DNA of 13,767 nt from JBAXHO01 sp037138855 (GTDB taxonomy: Bacteria > Patescibacteriota > Dojkabacteria > B142 > OLB20), in the NCBI GenBank assembly GCA_037138855.1, contig JBAXHO010000045.1, positions 1-13,767 of the forward strand, given 5' to 3'. The translations under genes and the position numbers were made by a program. Positions 7,030 to 13,761 of this stretch are shown here, piece by piece (positions within the stretch are counted from its first letter, which is position 1; each line of letters begins with the position of its first letter). Below the pieces are notes generated by a model. It saw only the letters and a list, made by a program, of their open reading frames with translations, was not told where the DNA came from and did no database searches.

Positions 7030-7102
7030 GCGAAAGTAGCTCAATTGGTGGAGCACCTGTTTTCCAAATAGGGGGTTGCGGGTTCGAGTCCCGTCTTTCG
7101 CT
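7030..7102 (+). tRNA. tRNA-Gly (anticodon UCC)
   Basis: The 73-base cloverleaf folds fully. The acceptor stem is GCGAAAG/CTTTCGC, the D stem GCTC/GAGC, the anticodon stem CCTGT/ATAGG (one G-T) and the T stem GCGGG/CCCGT (one G-T) with loop TTCGAGT. The anticodon TCC is at 7063-7065 and reads GGA, with wobble to other GGN codons. G1-C72, C2-G71 and discriminator T at 7102 fit bacterial glycine identity. The 3' CCA is not encoded and must be added after transcription. The anticodon is not UCA, so this is not the suppressor that reads UGA as Gly in Gracilibacteria. Confidence 0.97.
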
Positions 7103-7157
7103 TTCTTTTCGAATTGTATGAGAAATTAGAAAGCTAGAAAAATATCGCAGTTATTTC

Positions 7158-7181
7158 ACAAAAGAGTGCAACGCCTTTTGT
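7158..7181 (+). other. Possible stem-loop between tRNA-Gly and the 233-residue gene
   Basis: ACAAAAG (7158-7164) pairs with CTTTTGT (7175-7181), and an inner GTG/CGC pair closes a CAA loop with one bulged A. The fold could end the tRNA transcript or be a protein-binding site. It is not followed by a T-run, so it is listed weakly. Confidence 0.3.
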
Positions 7182-7195
7182 ACTTAAAACAAAAA

Positions 7196-7225
7196 TTGAA
7201 TCATTTTTATTTAATTTTTTATACC
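7196..7225 (+). promoter_or_regulatory. Candidate promoter for the 233-residue gene
   Basis: TTGAAT (7196-7201), 18 bases and TATACC (7220-7225) resemble -35 and -10 elements. The predicted transcription start near 7232 almost coincides with the ATG at 7234, which would make a leaderless mRNA. Confidence 0.4.
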
Positions 7226-7233
7226 CTTTGCCC

Positions 7234-7935
7234 ATGAGTATACCAACACCAAATCCAACTGCTACACCTACTGCAGTAACAACGCCCAAAAAATCCGGAT
7301 GTAAATTTTCTACGATTGCCATTGGTTGTATTATTGGACTAATTTTATTATTGATCTGCTGTTGTGTCAGCGTAATTGGGCTTTCAGTTGCTGGTCCTAG
7401 TGCTTTACTTTCTACACTAATGAGTGATACTGCTACCAATGCTCCAATGACTAAATGGCCTACCAGCCAAATGGATTTGGTAACAACCAGAATCAATAAT
7501 AACATCCAGGCAGGTACAGAATTTACTCTAACCGGCGAAGAATTATCACAGATCTTTATGTCAGGTACAACCAATTCTGAAAATGTGATAAAAGTCTCCA
7601 TTGATTCACAAAATCGGACTGTAATAGACATTACAGCTGTGACTCAATCCGCTCCTAAAAAGTTTTTAAACGCTCATGCTGTAGTAGATCTGGAAATTAC
7701 CAATGGCTCATTCACTACTTTTAAAATTAGCGAATTGAAAGCCGGTACTATCAATGTCGGACCAATATTTAGCACTCAAGATTATGCCACAAATTTAAAT
7801 TTACAAATGTCCCAACCAGGTAATCAGGATTTTACAAATTTCATTAAATCATTTGATAGCTTAAGAGTAGAAAATGGCGTTTTTACAGTAAAAATCAATA
7901 ATACTCAAAACCAGTTTTTTAATACTACAAATTAA
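7234..7935 (+). CDS. Membrane-anchored protein of unknown function
   Basis: This 233-residue protein is not recognised as a known family. The N-terminus (1-20) is rich in Pro and Thr. One transmembrane helix at about 26-52 contains the cluster ICCCV. Residues 65-233 form a polar, beta-rich, probably extracytoplasmic domain. Its start (TEFTLTGEELSQIF) is mildly reminiscent of the opening of YpmS-like/DUF2140 proteins, but this is only a resemblance. The ATG at 7234 is chosen over an in-frame TTG two codons upstream. The gene stands alone: a candidate promoter lies just before it, and a strong palindrome begins 13 bases after its stop. The Cys cluster in the helix could be acylated or be purely structural. 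Confidence 0.8.
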   Translation: MSIPTPNPTATPTAVTTPKKSGCKFSTIAIGCIIGLILLLICCCVSVIGLSVAGPSALLSTLMSDTATNAPMTKWPTSQMDLVTTRINNNIQAGTEFTLTGEELSQIFMSGTTNSENVIKVSIDSQNRTVIDITAVTQSAPKKFLNAHAVVDLEITNGSFTTFKISELKAGTINVGPIFSTQDYATNLNLQMSQPGNQDFTNFIKSFDSLRVENGVFTVKINNTQNQFFNTTN

Positions 7936-7948
7936 CAAAAATTTTCGG

Positions 7949-7974
7949 TAGGGGTGTATTGCAATACACCCCTA
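7949..7974. repeat. Perfect palindrome, REP/MITE-like
   Basis: The arm AGGGGTGTATTG (7950-7961) is followed directly by its exact reverse complement (7962-7973), and a T-A pair extends it. After a three-base CGG bulge, outer AT-rich arms add further pairing. It lies 13 bases after the stop of the 233-residue gene. Similar hairpins with arms beginning GTAGGGG recur, to my knowledge, in many uncultivated bacterial genomes as dispersed palindromes. It could also help end transcription, but only AAAATTT follows and not a T-run. Confidence 0.85.
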
Positions 7975-7984
7975 AAATTTCATC

Positions 7985-8019
7985 CGTTTTCCGATCACCG
8001 GATACCGGACACCGTTCCC
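7985..8019 (+). repeat. Heptamer tandem array, 5 units (CGGATAC type)
   Basis: The units CGTTTTC, CGATCAC, CGGATAC, CGGACAC and CGTTCCC are contiguous, and all start with CG and end with C. They lie between the palindrome and the promoter of the CAP-domain gene, in the same relative place as the array before the tRNA promoter. Confidence 0.72.
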
Positions 8020-8042
8020 CATTTCTCTTTCTCAAACTCTTG

Positions 8043-8051
8043 TGCTAAACT
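8043..8051 (+). promoter_or_regulatory. Extended -10 promoter of the CAP-domain operon
   Basis: TG-C-TAAACT at 8043-8051 closely matches the tRNA-Gly promoter element TG-C-TAAAAT. Transcription from about 8058 would leave a leader of roughly 19 bases before the ATG at 8077. No clear -35 is seen. Confidence 0.6.
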
Positions 8052-8076
8052 AATATTGAAACTTTTTACTATTTTC

Positions 8077-9516
8077 ATGTTAAAGCATTTCTTTTTTCCT
8101 ACAAAGCAAAACAACTATACCTCATGGCTTACCAACAAAAAGGCGTTGAGCCTGTATGCCCTGGTACTCTTTATTTTCAACTTATTTTTTTCCAATTCCA
8201 CTACTTTAATTGCTGCTGCTGAAATTGATTATTCGCAACTTTATGAAATGCATAATCAAGAACGTGCTAAAGAAAATCTCCAACCTCTTACAGTGAATAC
8301 TGACCTGATCAAATCAGCTACTGCTAAAGCCAAGGCTATGCTTGATAGTAATTGCTGGGCACATTATTGTCCGCCTGGCACTTCTCCTTGGACATTTTTT
8401 GATGATGCTGGCTATAGTTATGTATATGCTGGAGAAAATCTGGCTGAAGGCTTTTCTAATTCAGAATCAATAATGACGGCATGGATGAACAGCATCACCC
8501 ATCGAAATAATATTATGAATAATAAATTTGATGAAATTGGAATTGGCATTGTCCACGGTGATTATCAGAATATTAAAAATAACACAATTATTGTGACACA
8601 TTTTGGCTCAAGAAAAGTGAATTCTTTACCGGAAACTGGGGATAATATTGCTGTCAAGTCAACAAATACAAAAGAAATAATCAAAATCGTCACACCCAAA
8701 AATCAGGAGATCATCAACAATAATCAACCGGAAATAATTGGAGTGGCACCTGATCAAAGTCAGATAGAAATTTTTGATCAACAACAAATAATCTCACCTA
8801 AAATTAATACTGCCGGAATAAATTTTGTATATCGCCCACCGATGGCCTTATCAGAAGGCAAGCATCAATTTATTGCCAAAGCTTATCAAGCTCAAACCTT
8901 TCTGGGATCATCTGATCAGATAGATATTACAATTGATACAATAGCCCCTCAAATTGCTTTGGAATCTATTCAAGTACAATCATTAAATTATTCCTCTACC
9001 CGCGAAACAGTAATTATAAATGCCGATACTACGTCACCTGCCAAATTTATCATTTTTAATATTAATCCACTGGCTTCCAAACAGCTAACTGAACTTTCCT
9101 GGGAATTTGAAATTAAAACCAGTGATTTAGAATCAGATCAACCATTAGTCATGACTGCATATGACGATGCCGGGAATCACACTACCAATCAAATTGACAA
9201 TAATGCACTCAATAGTATGATTACTCAAATTCAACAAAGTACTCCAGTGCCCAGATCATATATTGCCCTAAGTTTTCTCCAAAATTTCCTAACTAATCTA
9301 AGTTATCGAAATTTAAAATCACAAATAAATCTTATTTTTATTGGATTTATTATTATTGTCTTTGCCTTGGATTATTTTTTTCTCAAAAAAACCGGTATGA
9401 CTGGACTTACCAAAGCAAAACCGCATCTTCATCTTTCCATGTTCATTATTATTTTTGTTATTTTGATTATTTACAACTTTTCTGGAAACATTTTAACTGG
9501 TATTAGTGCTTTATGA
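8077..9516 (+). CDS. Secreted CAP (SCP/PR1-like) domain protein, membrane-anchored
   Basis: This protein has 479 residues from the ATG at 8077. The open frame extends further upstream, but that start falls inside the palindrome and upstream of the promoter. A hydrophobic signal segment (about 23-45) ends near AAA-EIDY. The CAP domain spans about 52-178: HNQER (59-63), the GENLAEGF motif (119-126), the WMNSITHRNNIM helix with His142 (136-147), and a final THFGSR strand. Domains of this type occur in bacterial YkwD-like proteins, whose activity is mostly unknown. LPETGD (184-189) follows directly. Residues 205-370 look like one or two Ig-like beta domains. Two hydrophobic segments (about 417-435 and 451-468) anchor the C-terminus. 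The stop overlaps the next start (ATGA), so the next membrane protein is co-expressed and may be a partner. Confidence 0.9.
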   Translation: MLKHFFFPTKQNNYTSWLTNKKALSLYALVLFIFNLFFSNSTTLIAAAEIDYSQLYEMHNQERAKENLQPLTVNTDLIKSATAKAKAMLDSNCWAHYCPPGTSPWTFFDDAGYSYVYAGENLAEGFSNSESIMTAWMNSITHRNNIMNNKFDEIGIGIVHGDYQNIKNNTIIVTHFGSRKVNSLPETGDNIAVKSTNTKEIIKIVTPKNQEIINNNQPEIIGVAPDQSQIEIFDQQQIISPKINTAGINFVYRPPMALSEGKHQFIAKAYQAQTFLGSSDQIDITIDTIAPQIALESIQVQSLNYSSTRETVIINADTTSPAKFIIFNINPLASKQLTELSWEFEIKTSDLESDQPLVMTAYDDAGNHTTNQIDNNALNSMITQIQQSTPVPRSYIALSFLQNFLTNLSYRNLKSQINLIFIGFIIIVFALDYFFLKKTGMTGLTKAKPHLHLSMFIIIFVILIIYNFSGNILTGISAL

Positions 9517-10331
9517 GAATTCTACATTGGAAAAAAAGACCGTTTATGTATGCAGCTGTCATTTCTGTAGGTTTTTTATTTTTGATTAATACACTGCAAA
9601 ACTTTCCTATTAAATATTTTTTTATTTCAGCTTTAATTTTATATTTAATTTTACTTTTTGAATTATTTAGTACAAAATTTTTCAGTGAACAATTACTACA
9701 ACAATTCTCACTTCTATCTTCCAATGATCAGCAAAAGCAAAAAATTTATTCCCTGCATCAATTAATTTTACCCACTACACTATATTTATCTTTACTCGGA
9801 TTTATTTTTTTTCATCATCAAAGTAATATCGAATTTTTTACTTTAAGTTTAGTTCTAATTCTTTTTTTTATTTTATTTAATAATATTCGTGCTCATTTTG
9901 AAAATAAGTACCTTTTGGAACAACATACCAGTGGAATCTATGACATGATCAGCCTGATCAGCATTTATTTATATTGTGATACAGTAATAAATATTTTTAT
10001 TCGAAATAATTGGAATACAGGATTTTTACCAATTGCTTTAATAATTATTGTAATCTTCTATTTAGGTTTGTGTTTGATCAGAATGGAAATCATTTCTCTC
10101 AAAATTCTTCAAATTGCCGGTATTATTTATTTTTCAATTTTTATTATTTTAGAAATTCTCGTACTCTTTTTAACAAATCTTTTTACATTTAGTATTATTA
10201 CCACACTGCTTTTTTATTATTCTTTAGCTTTTTTCCACCACTGGAAAGACAATTCTTTTACAAAATCAATTATAGCTGAATATATTGTAGTATTTTTTAT
10301 CTTGCTCGTTCTATTAAATGAAGTATTTTAA
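9513..10331 (+). CDS. Multi-pass membrane protein of unknown function
   Basis: This 272-residue protein is very rich in Ile, Leu and Phe, with about eight or nine predicted membrane segments (near 11-27, 35-52, 84-100, 107-124, 141-163, 170-188, 198-223, 226-241 and 253-272). A short basic N-terminus (MRILHWKKRP) suggests that the N-terminus is inside. There is one longer hydrophilic loop at about 60-82. No catalytic or transport motif was recognised. It overlaps the CAP-domain gene by four bases and is followed after 17 bases by hpf, so the three are probably one transcript. A role with the CAP protein at the envelope is plausible but unsupported by any motif. Confidence 0.82.
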   Translation: MRILHWKKRPFMYAAVISVGFLFLINTLQNFPIKYFFISALILYLILLFELFSTKFFSEQLLQQFSLLSSNDQQKQKIYSLHQLILPTTLYLSLLGFIFFHHQSNIEFFTLSLVLILFFILFNNIRAHFENKYLLEQHTSGIYDMISLISIYLYCDTVINIFIRNNWNTGFLPIALIIIVIFYLGLCLIRMEIISLKILQIAGIIYFSIFIILEILVLFLTNLFTFSIITTLLFYYSLAFFHHWKDNSFTKSIIAEYIVVFFILLVLLNEVF

Positions 10332-10348
10332 TTTTTTCTAATAAATTA

Positions 10349-10921
10349 ATGAGGAAAATAATTTTTAGTGGTCGTAATTATAAAATCAGCTCTAAGGATA
10401 AAATATATATTACTGAAAAAATTAATAAACATAGTGAGTTTATGCAAAAGTCTACCAATCGCTCAGTAATTATCACAGAGAATTTAAATGACCATGGTAC
10501 GATCCGAAATTTTAAAGTAGAAATTGCTGTTGATATGCCCAACGCTTTTATCAAAGTTGAAAGCAGAGGAAAAGAAATTTATGCTATTGTTGATAAACTA
10601 GAGGTAATTTTAAAGCGTAGATTAAAACGTTATCATGATCAATCACGAAAGTGGCTCAAAAGTGAACCATGGAAAACAATTGAGTTCGCAGAAATTACTA
10701 AAACTGAAATAAATGAAATAGATTTACCATATAATAATTATGAACCGCTGATCAAACGTAAAATTTATGAAAATGATCCACCTCTCAATCCTGCAGAAGC
10801 AATTGAGCATATGGAACTTTTGGGACATCGTTCATTTCTTTTCAAAAATATCGAGAATGGGAAATATGCCATGATTTACAAACGTGATGCACTAGGATAT
10901 GGTATGATACAACCGAAATGA
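10349..10921 (+). CDS. hpf: Ribosome hibernation promoting factor, long form
   Basis: This 190-residue protein binds the 30S decoding region and inactivates ribosomes in stationary or starved cells. Residues 1-100 form the S30AE/RaiA beta-alpha-beta-beta-beta-alpha domain, ending in a basic helix (KRRLKRYHDQSRKW). A variable linker spans about 105-135. The C-terminal domain (about 136-188) contains the typical PLNPAEAIEHMELLGHRSF, then GKYAMIYKRDALGYGMIQP. This domain dimerises ribosomes into 100S particles in bacteria with long HPF. The gene begins 17 bases after the membrane protein with no Shine-Dalgarno sequence and is probably transcribed with the CAP-domain gene. That link between envelope genes and ribosome dormancy may be incidental. 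Confidence 0.95.
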   Translation: MRKIIFSGRNYKISSKDKIYITEKINKHSEFMQKSTNRSVIITENLNDHGTIRNFKVEIAVDMPNAFIKVESRGKEIYAIVDKLEVILKRRLKRYHDQSRKWLKSEPWKTIEFAEITKTEINEIDLPYNNYEPLIKRKIYENDPPLNPAEAIEHMELLGHRSFLFKNIENGKYAMIYKRDALGYGMIQPK

Positions 10922-10956
10922 TTATATATAAGCTTCCATTAGTCATGTTCTTTCAT

Positions 10957-10965
10957 TGCGATAAT
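10957..10965 (+). promoter_or_regulatory. Extended -10 promoter of the 2H phosphodiesterase gene
   Basis: TG-C-GATAAT at 10957-10965 has five of six -10 consensus bases plus the TG extension. The expected start near 10972 leaves about eight bases before the ATG at 10980. No good -35 was found. Confidence 0.55.
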
Positions 10966-10979
10966 TTATCAATACAACC

Positions 10980-11579
10980 ATGCAATTTAATAACGATAAT
11001 ACCAACAACCGTATTCTCATTGGAACTTTTGTAAGTGCAGATGTCAAAAATGCCAGTCGTGATTTTACGCGAAATTTCAAAAAAGAAGCGCGAAATTTCA
11101 AATTTGTAAATTTGGAACAATTACATGTCAGCCATCAATTCTTAGGCGATAGCGTATCACCTGAATCCATTGAAATAATAATTGCTAGTTTAAATGCTGG
11201 AAAAGGAGTACTTCAGCAACTAGACATTACTATTGATTCAATTGCTTTTGGATTTCCCAGTCAAAAAAATCCCACACAAATCTTCTGGACGATAGATAAT
11301 ACGCCTGAATTAAATGAATTTACCAGAAAAGTACACTTAATAATTCAAAAAAATGAATTTTGGGATGTAAAAAAATTTAAAGATCGTGGTAAATTGACCC
11401 AACATATTACAATAGCTAGAACAAAAAGAGATATCAGTAGTAGTTATGCCAAAAAAATCCGACCTACATTGTCAGCCAAACTACCCATGAAAATGACGAT
11501 TGATCATATCGCAGTTATTAAAAGCGTACTTTCAGCAGAAGGACCCAAATATTGGGAATTGGCACGATTTGAATTTTAA
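10980..11579 (+). CDS. thpR: RNA 2',3'-cyclic phosphodiesterase, 2H family (ThpR/LigT-like)
   Basis: This 199-residue protein of the 2H phosphoesterase superfamily opens 2',3'-cyclic phosphates at RNA ends. The two catalytic H-x-S/T motifs are HVS (49-51, within LHVSHQFLG) and HIT (142-144, within TQHITIARTK), both intact and with the usual spacing. The N-terminus RILIGTFVSADV is the typical first strand, preceded by about ten extra Asn-rich residues. Length and motif context match ThpR (about 180 residues). Whether the natural substrate is a tRNA repair intermediate or an mRNA decay product is unknown. The gene has its own candidate promoter and ends four bases from the convergent surface-protein gene, with no terminator between them. 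Confidence 0.92.
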   Translation: MQFNNDNTNNRILIGTFVSADVKNASRDFTRNFKKEARNFKFVNLEQLHVSHQFLGDSVSPESIEIIIASLNAGKGVLQQLDITIDSIAFGFPSQKNPTQIFWTIDNTPELNEFTRKVHLIIQKNEFWDVKKFKDRGKLTQHITIARTKRDISSSYAKKIRPTLSAKLPMKMTIDHIAVIKSVLSAEGPKYWELARFEF

Positions 11580-11583
11580 ACGA

Positions 11584-13665
11584 TTATAAATCAGTAGCTG
11601 GCAAACTTTTCTTGATCGCCACACAATCAGTAGCCTCATCATAAAGTCCATTATCAGACCAGATAAAAATCTTGTTGCATGTTTGATAGGCAGAATCAAT
11701 TCCCTTGAAATCTAATTGTAAAATAATTTGTCCGCCTTTTTCCAAATAATCTCCCAGCCCATAAATTAGTGTCAGGTCAGGGTGGTAAATCACTCCAGTT
11801 GTAGTATTAATTTTACCTCCAGTATTAAAGAATTCTGTAGTAATATCCACATTACGCTCAGCATCAATAATTTTATTAATAAAAGAGAGTTTTTGAGGAT
11901 TGAATTCATCACGAAATTCAATTTTATTTAAATCCAATTGACCTGTATTGGTTATTTTAATTCTAAAAGAAATCGCTTCACCTAATTCATAACTTTTATC
12001 ACTACGATTGATAACTTCTTTAACAACATCAATACCTGGACTAGGAGGTGGAGTGACACTGCGACTACAATTTTTAAAATGAAAATCAAATTTATTATAA
12101 GTTCGATTTTGTACTATTCCACAATTTGCATATGAAGTAGAACTCCCTTGAGAAGCTAAACCACAGCCTGTACGTCCATTTAATACACACTGAGTTACAT
12201 TTTCTTTACTGCAATTAGTAGCAAAATCAGTAGCAGCTGGAGGAGGAAACATAGCTCCGTATGATTGTCCGGTAGCTTCAATTATTTGATTATTGCTGCC
12301 ATCAAAACCTAGCAGGAAAACACCAATATCTTTATAATACTGATTATTGAGCCAACTTAATTGTATTTCCTGTGTAAACTCACCATTAATATCAGTTTTC
12401 ACATTATAAAAACGACCACTATTATCATAAATATATATTAAAGCTCCATCGATATTATAGCTTGATCCAGTATCATCCTGACAATATGCTCTTCCTTTGA
12501 TCTGCTGCATAACAACTGGAGGAGTAGTAACGACTGGTGTGGTCACAATTGGAGTGGTTACAACTGGAGTGGTCACAACTGGAGTAGTTACAACCGGAGT
12601 GGTTACAACCGGAGTGGTTACGACTGGAGTAGTTACAACTGGAGTAGTTACAACTGGAGTAGTTACAACTGGAGTAGTCACAACTGGAGTAGTTACAACC
12701 GGAGTGGTCACCACTGGCAAAGTCACTGGTGGCGTAGTAGGTACAGTGATTTTACAATCACAAGTAAATTCCTGCTTACAATTAGCACAAATGTCAGTAT
12801 AAGTATGATAACCTGGCTGATTTTTAAAATGATTTTTACAAGTTTGTTCACATTTATTGATATCGCATCCACAATGATCCCAAGTTTTATCAGAACACTT
12901 TAAATAACAACTACTACTCCCGGGAAAAGAACCATTGCCATTAACAGGCTCTTCAATACATTTATAACCGCCACTCAATTCATAACAACCCCACATATTA
13001 CCTACAGCAGGATTATAAGGAACTACGTTATTACATTCCTTGCCGCTCTCACAATTACCGCTACATGAATAATTAGTAGCCTTAGAAAGTGATGATTGGA
13101 TGAGACCAGTTTGAATAGATGAATCGACATTATTGCTGGTTTGCTTAGCAAGAGGTTTTTGACAGGATAATGTAGAAATCAAAGTGAGATAATCAGTTTC
13201 CTTTAGTTGGCAATTAATATCAATCTTGATACTTTTATTATATTGATTGGCAAGAGCAAGACAATTGATATCTTGTCCGTTCCAGCTAAGTTCCTTGGTA
13301 CTATTACCATTACAATTACCGCTATCATCGATCAAGCCATCACAGTAAGTAATTTCACCTTTGATACTATCATTGGTACAGGAATTAAAATTAAGGGCAT
13401 TATCATCATTGGTCGGGACATGGCAGCTACCTTTACCCAAATCAGGGTATCCTGGAACTATATCTTCTGCTGCACCACGACACCATAATCCGGTAGAATT
13501 AATAATCCCGGAGGCATCGGAAGGCTTGGAAGCAAACAAAGCAACCTGAATAATTAAAAGAGAGATTATCAAAATAAAAGTATAAAAGATAAGTGAATAT
13601 CTAATATAATTTTTTGATAATTTATTTTTAAGAATAGTTTTATATTTGGAAAATTCTTTTTTCAC
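11584..13665 (-). CDS. Large cysteine-rich secreted surface protein with VVTTP-repeat linker
   Basis: This 693-residue protein starts at GTG (13665). A basic N-terminus and one hydrophobic segment (about 24-46) act as signal or anchor. Residues 50-315 are Cys- and Asn-rich; about 200-312 hold 15 cysteines, suggesting disulfides or metal binding. Residues 317-382 are a linker of 13 (P)VVTT pentapeptides. A carboxypeptidase-regulatory/SdrD-B-like beta domain begins near 388 (KGRAYCQDD) and contains the INGEF turn. A DUF11-like domain spans about 545-675 (ITNTGQLDLNKIEF). The last residues are KSLPATDL, an LPxT-like sequence with no following hydrophobic tail. No family name fits the N-terminal half. 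The protein is probably an adhesin or a cell-surface fibre. Its promoter is so close to the GTG that the mRNA is probably leaderless. Confidence 0.88.
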   Translation of the reverse strand: MKKEFSKYKTILKNKLSKNYIRYSLIFYTFILIISLLIIQVALFASKPSDASGIINSTGLWCRGAAEDIVPGYPDLGKGSCHVPTNDDNALNFNSCTNDSIKGEITYCDGLIDDSGNCNGNSTKELSWNGQDINCLALANQYNKSIKIDINCQLKETDYLTLISTLSCQKPLAKQTSNNVDSSIQTGLIQSSLSKATNYSCSGNCESGKECNNVVPYNPAVGNMWGCYELSGGYKCIEEPVNGNGSFPGSSSCYLKCSDKTWDHCGCDINKCEQTCKNHFKNQPGYHTYTDICANCKQEFTCDCKITVPTTPPVTLPVVTTPVVTTPVVTTPVVTTPVVTTPVVTTPVVTTPVVTTPVVTTPVVTTPVVTTPIVTTPVVTTPPVVMQQIKGRAYCQDDTGSSYNIDGALIYIYDNSGRFYNVKTDINGEFTQEIQLSWLNNQYYKDIGVFLLGFDGSNNQIIEATGQSYGAMFPPPAATDFATNCSKENVTQCVLNGRTGCGLASQGSSTSYANCGIVQNRTYNKFDFHFKNCSRSVTPPPSPGIDVVKEVINRSDKSYELGEAISFRIKITNTGQLDLNKIEFRDEFNPQKLSFINKIIDAERNVDITTEFFNTGGKINTTTGVIYHPDLTLIYGLGDYLEKGGQIILQLDFKGIDSAYQTCNKIFIWSDNGLYDEATDCVAIKKSLPATDL
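12521..12715 (-). repeat. 15-base tandem repeat x13 within the surface-protein gene
   Basis: Thirteen 15-base units (plus-strand form GGAGTAGTTACAACT) encode the VVTTP linker on the minus strand. A fourteenth unit at 12716 is degenerate. Units differ mostly at third codon positions, and three central ones are identical (12626-12670), which suggests recent duplication or slippage. The repeat also keeps the opposite strand open, which creates a false ORF there. Confidence 0.95.
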
Positions 13666-13671
13666 AATTTA

Positions 13672-13699
13672 ATTATAAAGAATTTTTCCAATGATGCAA
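13672..13699 (-). promoter_or_regulatory. Promoter of the surface-protein gene
   Basis: On the minus strand TTGCAT (13694-13699), 16 bases and a perfect TATAAT (13672-13677) lie directly before the gene. Only six bases separate the -10 from the GTG at 13665, so transcription should start at or within one or two bases of the start codon. Confidence 0.75.
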
Positions 13700-13718
13700 G
13701 GAGAAAAGTATCATTGCG

Positions 13719-13761
13719 TTAGATAAATGAAACTGTTACCGAAATGACCTCCGTTAGATAA
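13719..13761 (-). repeat. Right-end copy of 35/36-base repeat, inverted
   Basis: TTAGATAA occurs at 13719-13726 and 13754-13761, 35 bases apart. On the minus strand this reads TTATCTAACGG, six bases, TTTCGGTAACA (13734-13744 reversed), seven bases, TTATCTAACG. The order and spacer length are the same as at 4-47. It lies about 20 bases upstream of the surface-protein promoter and may continue beyond the window. Confidence 0.75.

Noticed and set aside
7030..7102. tRNA for reading UGA as glycine, as in Gracilibacteria/SR1
   Set aside because: The anticodon is TCC, not TCA, and UGA ends several genes here, such as the debranching enzyme and hpf.
7134..7631. Minus-strand open frame of 165 residues opposite the 233-residue gene
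   Set aside because: It overlaps a plus-strand gene with a sensible start, membrane helix and stop, and shows no family motif. Its hydrophobic part is the antisense of the plus-strand helix.
7954..8076. Upstream extension of the CAP-domain protein by 41 residues
   Set aside because: The extension would start inside the palindrome and run through heptamer repeats and the promoter. The ATG at 8077 places a proper signal segment near the N-terminus.
11560..11600. Frameshift or missing hydrophobic tail after LPATDL in the surface protein
   Set aside because: Reading past the stop on the minus strand runs into the convergent phosphodiesterase gene and gives no hydrophobic segment, so there is no sign of a recently broken sorting signal.
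12497..12802. Plus-strand open frame of about 100 residues rich in Val, Thr and Gly
   Set aside because: It is a by-product of the 15-base tandem repeat being open on both strands. The minus-strand frame is part of a 693-residue protein with a signal segment and known domain types.
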